64,000 nt of DNA from JBFHIZ01 sp963666475 (lineage in GTDB: Bacteria > Bacillota > Clostridia > Lachnospirales > Lachnospiraceae): positions 372,001-436,000 of the forward strand of contig OY762821.2 of the NCBI GenBank assembly GCA_963666475.2, in the 5' to 3' direction. Under the pieces are notes generated by a model that was not told where the DNA came from, did not search any database, and saw only the letters and a list, made by a program, of their open reading frames with translations. The position numbers were made by a program, and so were the translations under genes. Shown piece after piece: positions 18,288 through 27,302 of the stretch (its first letter is position 1; each line of letters starts with the position of its first letter).

Positions 18288-18291
18288 GCTT

Positions 18292-19308
18292 ATGGCAAGG
18301 AATAATGAAGAACGAATTAGCGGGATTCAAAAAGCAGCAGTACTACTGATTATTCTGGGACCAGAGCGCTCTGCAGTAATCTTTAAGCATCTAAAAGAAG
18401 AAGAAATCGAAGAGTTGACACTTCAGATTGCAAATACAAGAAGTATTACACCTCAGGTCAAAGAAGAGGTAATCAATAATTTTTATGAATTATGCCTAGC
18501 GCAACAATATATTGCGGAAGGTGGTATCGGATATGCGAAAGAACTGTTGGATAAAGCGTTGGGTGTTGATAAAGCGGAAAGTGTCATTGGAAAACTTACT
18601 GCCTCATTGCAGGTGAAGCCATTCGAGTTTGTAAGAAAAACAGACGCCTCACAGCTTTTGAACTTTATTCAGGATGAACATCCACAGACAATTGCTTTGA
18701 TCTTGTCTTATTTACCACCAAGTCAGTCATCCCAAATTTTGTCTTCTTTGACACCGGATCGCCAGGCGGATGTTGCCAGGCGTATTGCTCTCATGGACCG
18801 TACTTCTCCAGATGTTATTAAGGAAGTGGAAAAAGTACTAGAATCGAAACTGGCTAGTTTGGTGAATCAGGATTACACCATCATTGGTGGTGTAGATGCA
18901 GTTGTTGAAATCTTGAACGCCGTTGACCGTGGTACGGAAAAACATATTATGGAAAGTCTTGAAATTGAAGAACCAGAACTTGCAGACGAAATTCGAAAGA
19001 AAATGTTTGTTTTCGAAGATATTTTATTGCTTGATGACCGTGCAATTCAGAGAGTGTTGCGTGATGTTGACAACGGAGATTTGTCGCTTGCGCTTAAGAG
19101 TGCAAATGAACAGGTTCAAAACGCAATCTTTAATAATCTTTCAAAACGTCTTGCTACGATGATCAAGGAAGATATGGAATTTATGGGACCTGTACGTATG
19201 AAGGATGTTGAAGAAGCACAACAGAAAATCGTTAATATTATCCGTAAGTTAGAAGACTCTGCAGAAATTGTAATTTCCAGAGGTGGAGGTGACGAAATCG
19301 TTGTCTAG
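18292..19308 (+). CDS. fliG: Flagellar motor switch protein FliG
   Basis: 338 residues, the usual size. FliG forms the rotor ring that touches the stator. The N-terminal part (KAAVLLIILGPERSAVIFKH) docks on FliF. The middle domain has the EHPQTIALILSYLPPSQSSQIL motif (about residues 126-148) that binds FliM. The C-terminal charged helix (EDILLLDDRAIQRVLRDVDN, about 240-262) is the torque face opposed to MotA. Only 4 bases separate it from fliF, and its 3' end carries the fliH ribosome-binding site. Confidence 0.98.
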   Translation: MARNNEERISGIQKAAVLLIILGPERSAVIFKHLKEEEIEELTLQIANTRSITPQVKEEVINNFYELCLAQQYIAEGGIGYAKELLDKALGVDKAESVIGKLTASLQVKPFEFVRKTDASQLLNFIQDEHPQTIALILSYLPPSQSSQILSSLTPDRQADVARRIALMDRTSPDVIKEVEKVLESKLASLVNQDYTIIGGVDAVVEILNAVDRGTEKHIMESLEIEEPELADEIRKKMFVFEDILLLDDRAIQRVLRDVDNGDLSLALKSANEQVQNAIFNNLSKRLATMIKEDMEFMGPVRMKDVEEAQQKIVNIIRKLEDSAEIVISRGGGDEIVV

Positions 19309-20170
19309 TAATGTGTTGAAGGCGGGGTGGATTGCGCCGGAGCTTGTTCATGAAAAACGAGTGATCGACTGCAATGAACTGGCCATAAAAAAAATAGAAG
19401 AGAATCGCGCAAAGAGTGAACGAAAAGCAAAACCAGAATTCGAGTTAATGCAGGACTTTGCGCAAGAAGTGTCGGGCGTTGACACGGTGGATTCGCTCTT
19501 TGAAGATTTTGAGGAATCGGAGCACAGTTCTGAAGGGGATGCATTTGTAGAGGTAAGTAGGGAACCAAAATATTCGGGGCCATCACCAGAAGAAATGATA
19601 GAAGAAGCGGCCAGACAGATTGAGTCGATGAAAGCAGAAGCCAATCGGGAGCTTCAGTTGCAGGAAAAAAATGTCCTTGATCAGGCGAGAAATCGTGGAT
19701 ATGAGGAAGGCAAGCAACGTGCTCAGGCTGAGTATGCGAATAAAGAACAGGCTTTGATCAAAAGAGAAAAAGAGTTGGAAATGCAATACGAATCCTGCCT
19801 AAGAGATTTGGAAGTAGAGTTGGTAGATAAGTTAGCAGAGGTCTATGAACATGTTTTGGGCGTAGGAATGAAAGACTACTCAAAGGTTGTTTTGCACGTA
19901 TTAGATCAAGCAATGCATGAAAATACAGATACTAAGAATTTTTTGATTCATGTATGTAAAGAAGAAGCAAATTTGGTGAAAACAAATATCGAAATGTTGA
20001 GAAGTGGCCTTTCAAGTCAGACTGAGGTAGAGGTAATTGAGGATGTTACTCTTGCACCTGGAGAAGCCTATATTGAAACCGATGGTGAAATATTTGATTG
20101 TAGTATAGATACGCAGCTTCGTAATTTATCAAAAGAGCTTAAAGCGTTATCTTTTCAGAAGAACAATTAA
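19301..20170 (+). CDS. fliH: Flagellar assembly protein FliH, TTG start
   Basis: 289 residues from TTG 19301, reading MSSNVLKAGWI, which matches the start of clostridial FliH. A perfect GGAGGTGA (19285-19292) lies 8 bases upstream inside fliG, so the earlier GTG at 19283 is rejected. The gene overlaps fliG by 8 bases. The central long helical region (about residues 100-185, Ala/Glu/Lys-rich) and the C-terminal V/FliH-type domain regulate and deliver the ATPase FliI to the export gate. FliH sequences diverge widely, so much of the confidence comes from position between fliG and fliI. Confidence 0.9.
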   Translation: MSSNVLKAGWIAPELVHEKRVIDCNELAIKKIEENRAKSERKAKPEFELMQDFAQEVSGVDTVDSLFEDFEESEHSSEGDAFVEVSREPKYSGPSPEEMIEEAARQIESMKAEANRELQLQEKNVLDQARNRGYEEGKQRAQAEYANKEQALIKREKELEMQYESCLRDLEVELVDKLAEVYEHVLGVGMKDYSKVVLHVLDQAMHENTDTKNFLIHVCKEEANLVKTNIEMLRSGLSSQTEVEVIEDVTLAPGEAYIETDGEIFDCSIDTQLRNLSKELKALSFQKNN

Positions 20171-20194
20171 AGAATACGTATGAGGTAACAAGGA

Positions 20195-21511
20195 ATGGAA
20201 ATCACGTATGATTTGGATAAATACAAACAACTTGCGAAACGATCATACTTTGTGAAATTGGGTAAAGTTGTCAATGTCGTTGGACTTACGATTGAGTCGA
20301 GTGGACCAAACGCAAAATTAAGTGATTTGTGCAAAATATACCCAGAAGGAGATCGTTCAAGAAGTATTATGGCTGAGGTCGTTGGTTTTAAAGAAGGAAG
20401 GGTCCTTTTGATGCCATATGAGTCTACTGAAGGTATCGGTATCGGTAGTTTGGTTGAGAACATGGGTTATCCACTACAGATCGAGGTGAGTGAAGCGCTC
20501 TTGGGGAAAACCGTAGATGGGTTAGGTAGAATTTATGGAAGTGGAGAGATTATTCACGGCACACCATACCCGATGGAGGCACCACCTCCGGATGCGATGA
20601 CAAGAGATTTAATAGATACTGTTTTACCACTTGGGGTAAAAGCAGTGGACGGTCTTTTGACTGTTGGAAGAGGGCAACGAATTGGTATTTTTGCTGGTTC
20701 TGGAGTTGGAAAATCGACACTTCTTGGAATGATTGCAAGAAATACGACCGCTGATATCAATGTCATTGCATTGATTGGAGAGCGTGGAAGAGAAGTGCGA
20801 GAATTTATTGAGCGCGACCTTGGTGAAGAGGGGATGAAGCGTTCGATTATGGTCATTTCGACAAGTGATAAACCGGCGCTTGAAAGGACGAAAGCTGCAA
20901 AAACAGCAACAGCGATTGCTGAATATTTTAGAGATCGTGGAAAAGATGTTTTGCTCATGATGGACTCTCTCACAAGGTTTTCTATGGCACAAAGAGAAAT
21001 TGGTCTGGCGAGCGGAGAACCCCCTGTAACAAGAGGGTATCCACCAAGTGTATATTCCGAAATGCCAAAATTGCTGGAAAGGGCAGGGAAATCGGATTCT
21101 GGATCCATTACAGGACTTTATACGGTTCTTGTAGAAGGCGATGATTTTAACGAACCGATTACAGATACTGCCAGAAGTATTCTGGATGGGCATATCATGC
21201 TTAGTAGAAAACTGGGACACAAAAATCACTATCCTGCAATTGATGTATTACAGAGTATTTCAAGATGTATGAGCCAAATTGTCGATAAAGAACAGAAGGT
21301 TGCAGTGGGCAAATTGAAAAATGTTTTGGCAACCTATAATGATGCAGAAGATTTGATCAATATTGGTGCGTATAAAAACGGAAGCAATCCATCCATCGAT
21401 TATGCAATCCAGAAAATTGAAGTTGTAAATCAGTTTTTGCTACAACAGGTTGATGAAAAAATTGATTATGAAGAAACAGTAAGATGGTTGGAACGATTGT
21501 TTGAGGATTGA
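20195..21511 (+). CDS. fliI: Flagellum-specific ATPase FliI
   Basis: 438 residues, F1-beta-like type III export ATPase. Walker A is GSGVGKST (about residue 168). Walker B is in DVLLMMDSLTRFSMAQREIG, followed by GEPPVTRGYPPSVYSEMPKL, the signature of the FliI/YscN family. It hydrolyses ATP to help release substrates from chaperones at the export gate, with FliH as regulator and FliJ as central stalk. fliH and fliJ flank it. Confidence 0.98.
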   Translation: MEITYDLDKYKQLAKRSYFVKLGKVVNVVGLTIESSGPNAKLSDLCKIYPEGDRSRSIMAEVVGFKEGRVLLMPYESTEGIGIGSLVENMGYPLQIEVSEALLGKTVDGLGRIYGSGEIIHGTPYPMEAPPPDAMTRDLIDTVLPLGVKAVDGLLTVGRGQRIGIFAGSGVGKSTLLGMIARNTTADINVIALIGERGREVREFIERDLGEEGMKRSIMVISTSDKPALERTKAAKTATAIAEYFRDRGKDVLLMMDSLTRFSMAQREIGLASGEPPVTRGYPPSVYSEMPKLLERAGKSDSGSITGLYTVLVEGDDFNEPITDTARSILDGHIMLSRKLGHKNHYPAIDVLQSISRCMSQIVDKEQKVAVGKLKNVLATYNDAEDLINIGAYKNGSNPSIDYAIQKIEVVNQFLLQQVDEKIDYEETVRWLERLFED

Positions 21512-21528
21512 GCTGAGGGATATAATGT

Positions 21529-21993
21529 ATGGCAAAATTTCAATATCGAATGCAGAATGTCTTGCGTGTGAAAGAAAAATTAGAAGAGCAGGCGAAGCTT
21601 GAGTTTGCATTTGCGCAAGCTGCATTGCATACAGAAGAAGAAAAATTAAATGCTCTCAACAAGCGAAAAGAACAATACATGGACGACGGGAAAAAGATGC
21701 GTACACATGCAATTCATGTATCCATGCTCAGAGAAAATGAACTGGCAATTGCAAGTATGGACCGTTTTCTTGAAGAACAAAGCAAAGAAGTTCAAAAAGC
21801 TGAGTTGGTTTTGGAACGTGCAAAAGATAAATTGATTTTGGTTATGCGTGAGAGGAAAACGCATGAAATATTAAAGAAATCAGAATTCGAGAAATTCAAA
21901 AAAGAAGTGCAGGCAAAAGAAAACGTAGAAATTGATGAATTGGTCAGCTATGTGTATGGAAAAAAAGGTGATTTAGATGGCGGAACAAGATAA
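21529..21993 (+). CDS. fliJ: Flagellar export chaperone/stalk protein FliJ
   Basis: 154 residues, almost wholly coiled coil (heptad-like Leu/Glu/Lys pattern from residue 5 to 140) starting AKFQYRMQNVLRVKEKLEEQ, which is typical of FliJ. FliJ is the gamma-subunit-like stalk in the FliI hexamer and recycles export chaperones. It lies 17 bases after fliI and overlaps the next gene by 17 bases. Primary sequence conservation is low; the call relies on size, coiled coil and position. Confidence 0.93.
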   Translation: MAKFQYRMQNVLRVKEKLEEQAKLEFAFAQAALHTEEEKLNALNKRKEQYMDDGKKMRTHAIHVSMLRENELAIASMDRFLEEQSKEVQKAELVLERAKDKLILVMRERKTHEILKKSEFEKFKKEVQAKENVEIDELVSYVYGKKGDLDGGTR

Positions 21994-22852
21994 AACGCAA
22001 GTAGTCGATACGGCGGCAGAAAAAAAAAGATTAAAGTCTGAACAAAAAAAATTGGCGGATGAGCAAAAAAAACAGAAAAAAGAAGCCAAAGCAAGAGCGA
22101 AAGAATTGGCAGTACAACAGGCTAGTTTGGATGAAGATAGCGAAGGCGGTGGATTTTCTGCTTTTTTGGTCACCATTGTGATTGTATTGGTCTGGCTTGC
22201 GATATTAGGGGTGCTGATCAAGCTGGATGTTGGTGGATTTGGATCAAATATTTTGTCACCCGTTTTGAAAGACGTGCCATATTTACAATTAATCCTTCCA
22301 GAAGGTAGCGTGACAGATACTACATCCACAGGCAACTATGGAGGTTATACAAGTTTAGAAGAAGCGGTGAATCAAATTGCGAAATTGGAAGCGGATTTGG
22401 AAAATGCGCAGGCAAAACAAACAGAGAGCGATGATGAAATTGCACTTCTCCGTGCGGAAGTCGAGCGATTAAAGACTTTTGAAGATAATCAGGTGGAATT
22501 TGAACGAATCAAGCTGCAGTTTTACGAAGATGTCGTGTATGCAGAAAATGGACCAGGCGCAGATGCGTATTTAGCATACTTTGAAAGCATGGATCCCACA
22601 ACTGCTGAATATTTATATAAACAGGTCGTTGCGCAGACGGAAGCTAGTCAGGAAGTTCAGAACTATGCTTCGGCGTATTCAGCTATGAAACCTGCCGCAG
22701 CGGCGGGTATTTTTGAAGCGATGACGGATGATTTGGAATTGGCTGCAAAAATTTTAGCTGCGATGGGGGAAGATGACAGGGGCAAAATTTTAGGGGCAAT
22801 GGATCCAACAGTAGCTGCAAAAATAACTAAAATAATGGAGCCAGATAGTTAA
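21977..22852 (+). CDS. MotE/YlxF-type protein with MgtE N-like C-terminus
   Basis: 291 residues: a Lys/Glu/Ala-rich cytoplasmic N-terminus with runs of Lys/Gln (residues about 10-50), one membrane helix (FLVTIVIVLVWLAILGVLI, about residues 61-79), a coiled coil (about 125-170) and a C-terminal helical repeat of the MgtE N-domain type (AMTDDLELAAKILAAMGEDD and AMDPTVAAKITKIM). This arrangement matches the YlxF/MotE proteins between fliJ and fliK in Bacillus and Clostridia. In other bacteria MotE acts as a chaperone for MotC/stator-linked factors; the role in Firmicutes is not settled. It overlaps fliJ by 17 bases, with AAAGGTGA as ribosome-binding site. Confidence 0.85.
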   Translation: MAEQDKTQVVDTAAEKKRLKSEQKKLADEQKKQKKEAKARAKELAVQQASLDEDSEGGGFSAFLVTIVIVLVWLAILGVLIKLDVGGFGSNILSPVLKDVPYLQLILPEGSVTDTTSTGNYGGYTSLEEAVNQIAKLEADLENAQAKQTESDDEIALLRAEVERLKTFEDNQVEFERIKLQFYEDVVYAENGPGADAYLAYFESMDPTTAEYLYKQVVAQTEASQEVQNYASAYSAMKPAAAAGIFEAMTDDLELAAKILAAMGEDDRGKILGAMDPTVAAKITKIMEPDS

Positions 22853-22880
22853 GGATATAGCGACTTTTGTCGATATATGA
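22849..22880 (+). promoter_or_regulatory. Hairpin and possible sigma-D-type promoter before fliK
   Basis: The 88-base gap before fliK contains TTAA (22849-22852), 16 bases, then GTCGATAT (22869-22876), a loose match to the flagellar sigma-D pattern TAAA-N15-GCCGATAT. The same bases form a hairpin, CGAC-tttt-GTCG (22861-22872), extended by ATATA/TATAT across one mismatch. Either reading is possible and neither is strong. No other good promoter lies in the gap. Confidence 0.3.
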
Positions 22881-22940
22881 TATAAGTCTCAGGATATAAC
22901 GGGACAAATGAACATTGAAAACTGAAGAGAGGAGAAAAAA

Positions 22941-24389
22941 ATGACCAGTGCACAGGTAAAAAATGCAAGTGTGCGTGTTGTGGATCTGATAAGTACGGCG
23001 AATCATGCAGTGCAGAGCGGATCGACGGTTAAGGAGTTTTCTAAGATGATGAGTGCAGAGTCTACGGATTCGTCCTATGATAAGCAGTCGATATCGTCAA
23101 AAGAATCAACTTACAAAAGCGACACAAATGTTTGCAAAAAAGCCAGAGCCGTACAGGAAAGTACGGACACAAAAAAAAGCATCAATTCTGATGAACTAGA
23201 AGAAAAAGTGGAAGATGTAATTTCAGAAGTGAAAGAAGAAATTGCAGCATATCTTTCGATTTCAGTAGAAAAATTGGAACAAGTGATGCAAAACTTGAAC
23301 TTGAATGATGTTGCGTTGTTTCAAACCGCTTCACTTACTCAGATTTTTACAGAAGTAACGGGAGAGGAACCAATGGCTATCCTGACCAATGAAAAGCTAT
23401 CCATAGAACTAAATGATTTCATAGAGTTGTCTTTAGGAAAGATTAATGAGTTGTCGGCGGATCTTGGAGTGGAAAAAGAAGCATTGCTGGAAACTATGAA
23501 ACTGATGGAGAATCAAGCAGAACTACCAGATCAGGTATTCGCCATGGTGGATGGAGAAGATAACATGAATGGATCAAAAGTTGCTGAATTGGTATTTGAG
23601 AATACGGATCGAATTAGCAATTATGAGAATTCAAAGCATGCAAATATTGTGCAAACATCGGAAGCGTCTGATACGAATGTAGTGGCCTCTGAAGAAGGTG
23701 GACGTGTAACACAATCGGATATTCAGCCGAAAGGAAACATGGATAATCAGGCACAGCAAGAAAACATGAAAGATTTTTCTAATGTACTCGATGAAAATGT
23801 CAAAACGGACGCAAAAGATGCAAGCGACATATCTGGTGGAGTTCCGGTATCGTTTGCAGAACGTATGATGCAGGAATTGGAAGCAGCTGTGACAAATGTT
23901 TCGGAATCATACGGAGAGATAGATCCAGAGAATATCATGGAACAGATTTTCGAACGTGTGAAAGTTCAAACAGGAAAAGAAATTTCTTCAATGGAGATTC
24001 AACTTCAACCAGAAAGTCTAGGAAAAGTCGATCTTCAAGTGACTTTGCAAGACGGAAAAATGGTAGCTGAAATCAAAACAGAAAGCGAGACCGTAAAAAA
24101 CATAATTGAAGGACAATTAATTCAGTTAAAAGAGACATTCGAACAACAAGGTTTGAAGGTTACATCTGTGGATGTCAGCGTATCGCAGAATGGGTTATCA
24201 GGACAGATGACACAGGATTCGGATGGAAATCGTTCTGGAGGGCAAGCAAAGAAACAAAATACCCGAAGAATAAATTTACAGGAGTTGAAAGGACTTGGCG
24301 ATATGGAATCGCTTGGGTTGAATCAAGAAGAACAATTGGCGGCAGAAATCATGCTGCAAAGTGGAAACACAGTAGATTATACAGCGTAA
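22941..24389 (+). CDS. fliK: Flagellar hook-length control protein FliK
   Basis: 482 residues. Most of the protein is low-conservation, acidic and Ser/Glu-rich, as usual for FliK. The C-terminal export-switch domain (about residues 350-410) has MEIQLQPESLGKVDLQVTLQ and GQLIQLKETFEQQGLKVTSV, matching the Flg_hook family. FliK measures hook length and then signals FlhB to switch export from hook to filament proteins. A GAGAGGAG site precedes the ATG. flgD follows after 20 bases. Confidence 0.94.
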   Translation: MTSAQVKNASVRVVDLISTANHAVQSGSTVKEFSKMMSAESTDSSYDKQSISSKESTYKSDTNVCKKARAVQESTDTKKSINSDELEEKVEDVISEVKEEIAAYLSISVEKLEQVMQNLNLNDVALFQTASLTQIFTEVTGEEPMAILTNEKLSIELNDFIELSLGKINELSADLGVEKEALLETMKLMENQAELPDQVFAMVDGEDNMNGSKVAELVFENTDRISNYENSKHANIVQTSEASDTNVVASEEGGRVTQSDIQPKGNMDNQAQQENMKDFSNVLDENVKTDAKDASDISGGVPVSFAERMMQELEAAVTNVSESYGEIDPENIMEQIFERVKVQTGKEISSMEIQLQPESLGKVDLQVTLQDGKMVAEIKTESETVKNIIEGQLIQLKETFEQQGLKVTSVDVSVSQNGLSGQMTQDSDGNRSGGQAKKQNTRRINLQELKGLGDMESLGLNQEEQLAAEIMLQSGNTVDYTA

Positions 24390-24409
24390 GCAGGAAAGAG
24401 AGGTGTCGA

Positions 24410-25060
24410 ATGAGTATTATAGCACCTGTTGTAGATGGAATGATAGCAAGTTCTACAACGACAAGCAATGAGAGTTCCACAGGAACTACAGCACTTGGAA
24501 AAAATGATTTTTTACAATTACTAGTTGCACAAATGCAATATCAAGATCCTTTAGAACCAACTTCAAATACAGAGTATATTTCTCAATATGCAACGTTTTC
24601 GGAATTGGAAGAAATGCAAAATGTTTCAAGCTCCATGGATCTTTCGAGGGCAAGTTCTTTAGTGGGTTATAATGTAGTTATTGCAACAACGAATAGTTCT
24701 ACAGGCGTCACAAGTTATGTGAACGGTAATGTAGATTATGTGAAGTATGAAAACGGAGAAGCGTTATTATCCGTTGGTGGTTCATTGTATGGACTAGATG
24801 AAGTGTATTCGGTTTCAGATACAGCATATTTAGAGGCGTATGACTTAGCATCAACATTCGTTAAGGAAATTGCGGATTTGCCAGACTTAGAAGATCTGAC
24901 ATTGGATGATGAAGAAACTGTTACTTTGTTAAATAGCGTATATAGTGCCATGACTTCATATCAGCAAAGTTTTCTATCTTCTGATACCGTGAGTTTGTTG
25001 TCTGAATATGTGAATAAGATTGCAGAACTAAATGAAGCAAACGAAACAGTTGAAGAGTAG
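24410..25060 (+). CDS. flgD: Flagellar hook-capping protein FlgD
   Basis: 216 residues. The N-terminal motif LGKNDFLQLLVAQMQYQDPL (about residues 33-52) followed by EYISQYATFSELEEMQNV is the FlgD signature. FlgD caps the growing hook and guides FlgE assembly. The C-terminal half carries the extra domain seen in longer FlgD proteins, followed by an acidic tail. AGAGAGG precedes the ATG. fliK-flgD-TIGR02530-flgE is the normal Firmicute order. Confidence 0.96.
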   Translation: MSIIAPVVDGMIASSTTTSNESSTGTTALGKNDFLQLLVAQMQYQDPLEPTSNTEYISQYATFSELEEMQNVSSSMDLSRASSLVGYNVVIATTNSSTGVTSYVNGNVDYVKYENGEALLSVGGSLYGLDEVYSVSDTAYLEAYDLASTFVKEIADLPDLEDLTLDDEETVTLLNSVYSAMTSYQQSFLSSDTVSLLSEYVNKIAELNEANETVEE

Positions 25061-25089
25061 CAAGATTTTGAGTCTCATGGAGGAGCAGG

Positions 25090-25494
25090 ATGAAATTACA
25101 AAATAGTAGTTTTCTATCCATTGATCAGTTAAAGGACCAGTTAGAAAGTAATCAGAGTTCAAAAAAAGTACAGGTGCAGACAGGGAGTTCGTTCCAACAG
25201 ATCCTAGAAGCAAAAAAACAGGAAAGTGTATTAGAAAGCACCGAGTTGAAATTTTCAAAGCATGCCACAAGCAGATTGGAAAATCGGAATATTACACTTA
25301 CATCTGAACAAGTCGAAAGACTATACGAAGGAACAAAACAGGCAAGTGAAAAAGGAATTAAAGACTCACTTGTTGTCATGGATCAACTTGCATTTATTGT
25401 TAACGTACCAAATAGTACTGTTGTCACAGCAATGGATCAGACAGAAACAAAAAATAACATTTTTACAAATATTGATGGGGCCGTAATCGTTTAG
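25090..25494 (+). CDS. Flagellar operon protein, TIGR02530 type
   Basis: 134 residues. The C-terminal two thirds has LKFSKHATSRLENRNITLT and QLAFIVNVPNSTVVTAMD, matching the small flagellar operon family TIGR02530, which lies between flgD and flgE in most Firmicutes. Biochemical role unknown; association with hook assembly is inferred from position. The N-terminus is Ser/Gln-rich and probably unstructured. The ribosome-binding site is ATGGAGGAG. Confidence 0.88.
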   Translation: MKLQNSSFLSIDQLKDQLESNQSSKKVQVQTGSSFQQILEAKKQESVLESTELKFSKHATSRLENRNITLTSEQVERLYEGTKQASEKGIKDSLVVMDQLAFIVNVPNSTVVTAMDQTETKNNIFTNIDGAVIV

Positions 25495-25514
25495 CTGGAC
25501 CTTACAGGAAGCTA

Positions 25515-25540
25515 ATGTTCCCGACTGACAGAAGGAACAT
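25515..25540 (+). other. Intra-operon hairpin before flgE
   Basis: ATGTTCC (25515-25521) pairs with GGAACAT (25534-25540), a perfect 7-bp stem with a 12-base loop. No T-run follows, so it is not a classical terminator. It lies in the 78-base gap before flgE and may be an mRNA processing or stabilising element for the highly expressed hook gene. Confidence 0.45.
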
Positions 25541-25572
25541 AAAAACGGCCAATATTAGGAGGTCATTTCACT

Positions 25573-27252
25573 ATGATGAGATCATTATATTCTGGTGTTT
25601 CAGGTTTGAAAACACACCAGACAAAAATGGACGTAATTGGTAATAATATTGCCAATGTTAATACGGTAGCGTATAAGTCCAGTTCTGTAACATTTTCAGA
25701 ACTTATGTATCAAACAACACAAAAGGCATCCGGACCAAATGCATTAACTGGAACGGCGGGTGTCAACGCAAAACAAATTGGTCTTGGAGTAACTGCAGGT
25801 GCAATCAGTACTTCAATTGCGAGATCTGGTTCTTCACAAACGACTGGAAATCCTTTTGACCTTGGTATTACCGGAGATTCATTCTTCATTGTCAGCAATG
25901 GAACCAGTAATTATTTTACGAGAGATGGGTCTTTTTATGTTGACGCAGCAGGAAACCTCGCCATGAGCAGCAACGGATTTAACGTTATGGGATGGGGAGT
26001 GGATGAAACTGGTGCAGCAATCAAACAAGATACGGTACAACCGCTTACCATTTTAAGCGAAGACAATATGACATATCCTCCAGAAGCTACTTCTGAAGCG
26101 TATGTTTCGGGTATTGTGGATAAAAACGATACCAATGTGAATTCGGATTCGGGTAAAATTGTCAACCTATCTTTTTATGACAATCTTGGATATAACTACA
26201 CTGCAAAGCTTGCAATTAAAGCCGTTAAAAGTGGTGTCGAAGGATCCTATTCCGTTGAATTGAGTGATATTTTGGATTCAGATAACAAATCTATTTTAAG
26301 CACATTCCCTAATATTTCACTGGGTTCGGTCAGAGAAGATATCTATGCAACGGCTGAGACCGTTACGCCTGACGCTCCTTTCACAGTTTCAGCAACAGGA
26401 TTTACACTTACGACTTCTGGAACGGAAGTTGCTTACAACACATTATGGGATGGAACAAATTATTCATCGGATTTAGCAGATTTAGCAAATGCATATGGCT
26501 ATGAGCAGGATGATTTTTTGAATTTATTGATTCCTTATGATGATGGTTCTACGATTACTAATGTGAAAATGGAAACACTAATTCAAAATTCCTTTTCAGC
26601 AACAACTCCATCCTTAACAAATGTACTACCTACATCAACGCTTACCATAGCAGGTAGAGAATATACAGGAGCTGTCATTAACTATGATACAAGCTCGGGA
26701 GCATTTGATGGAATTAATGGAAATTCTACAGTTACCTCAATTACCTTGAATATGACAGATAATGGGAATTATGGAAATTTTAGTAACATCAATATTGATT
26801 TATCGCCTACATCCAATTATGACAATGGGGGGACTTCTACGATTGCTGCAACGAGTGGTACGACGGAAGGCCTTGGTACTGGAAGAAAATTAGGCGAAAT
26901 GTCAGGAGTATCCATTCAAAATAATGGTATGATTTATGCGACATATGACAATGGACAAACCAGATTGCTTGGACAGATTGCAGTAGCAGAGTTTGCAAAC
27001 GCATCAGGGCTCGCAAAAGAAGGAGATAATCTATATTCATCAACAATGAACTCTGGGGAATTCGATGGAATTGGAGTAGATATTTCTTCGGGAGGTGGAT
27101 ATATGTCGACTGGTGTTTTGGAAATGAGTAACGTTGACTTGGCATCCGAATTTACGGAAATGATTACAACACAAAGAGGATTTCAGGCAAATAGCCGAAT
27201 TATTACAACCTCAGACTCTATGTTAGAGGAGCTCGTAAACCTGAAACGTTAA
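25573..27252 (+). CDS. flgE: Flagellar hook protein FlgE
   Basis: 559 residues, longer than the roughly 400 of enterobacterial FlgE but in range for Clostridia. The N-terminal MRSLYSGVSGLKTHQTKMDV and GNNIANVNTVAYKSSSVTFS form the DO/Dc helical core; the C-terminal EFTEMITTQRGFQANSRIIT forms the matching helix. The middle is the variable D1/D2 region, containing a Thr/Ser/Tyr-rich beta segment. FlgE is the hook subunit. The ribosome-binding site is AGGAGGT (25557-25563), and there are two adjacent ATG codons (25573, 25576). Confidence 0.97.
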   Translation: MMRSLYSGVSGLKTHQTKMDVIGNNIANVNTVAYKSSSVTFSELMYQTTQKASGPNALTGTAGVNAKQIGLGVTAGAISTSIARSGSSQTTGNPFDLGITGDSFFIVSNGTSNYFTRDGSFYVDAAGNLAMSSNGFNVMGWGVDETGAAIKQDTVQPLTILSEDNMTYPPEATSEAYVSGIVDKNDTNVNSDSGKIVNLSFYDNLGYNYTAKLAIKAVKSGVEGSYSVELSDILDSDNKSILSTFPNISLGSVREDIYATAETVTPDAPFTVSATGFTLTTSGTEVAYNTLWDGTNYSSDLADLANAYGYEQDDFLNLLIPYDDGSTITNVKMETLIQNSFSATTPSLTNVLPTSTLTIAGREYTGAVINYDTSSGAFDGINGNSTVTSITLNMTDNGNYGNFSNINIDLSPTSNYDNGGTSTIAATSGTTEGLGTGRKLGEMSGVSIQNNGMIYATYDNGQTRLLGQIAVAEFANASGLAKEGDNLYSSTMNSGEFDGIGVDISSGGGYMSTGVLEMSNVDLASEFTEMITTQRGFQANSRIITTSDSMLEELVNLKR

Positions 27253-27269
27253 TATAAGTAAGTGATAAC

Positions 27270-27302
27270 AATAAGGAGAACTAGATGTTAGTTCTCCTTA
27301 TT
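27270..27302 (+). other. Perfect 14-bp hairpin after flgE, sequestering a ribosome-binding site
   Basis: AATAAGGAGAACTA (27270-27283) and TAGTTCTCCTTATT (27289-27302) pair perfectly, with the 5-base loop GATGT. It has no T-run beyond the stem. The left arm contains AAGGAG, an ideal Shine-Dalgarno for the ATG at 27285 in the loop, so folding would hide it. It could attenuate transcription after flgE, protect the flgE mRNA 3' end, or gate translation of the short ORF. Confidence 0.75.

Noticed and set aside
20554..21229. Two overlapping - strand open frames (184 and 201 residues)
   Set aside because: They are opposite fliI, an unmistakable ATPase; their length reflects codon bias in fliI.
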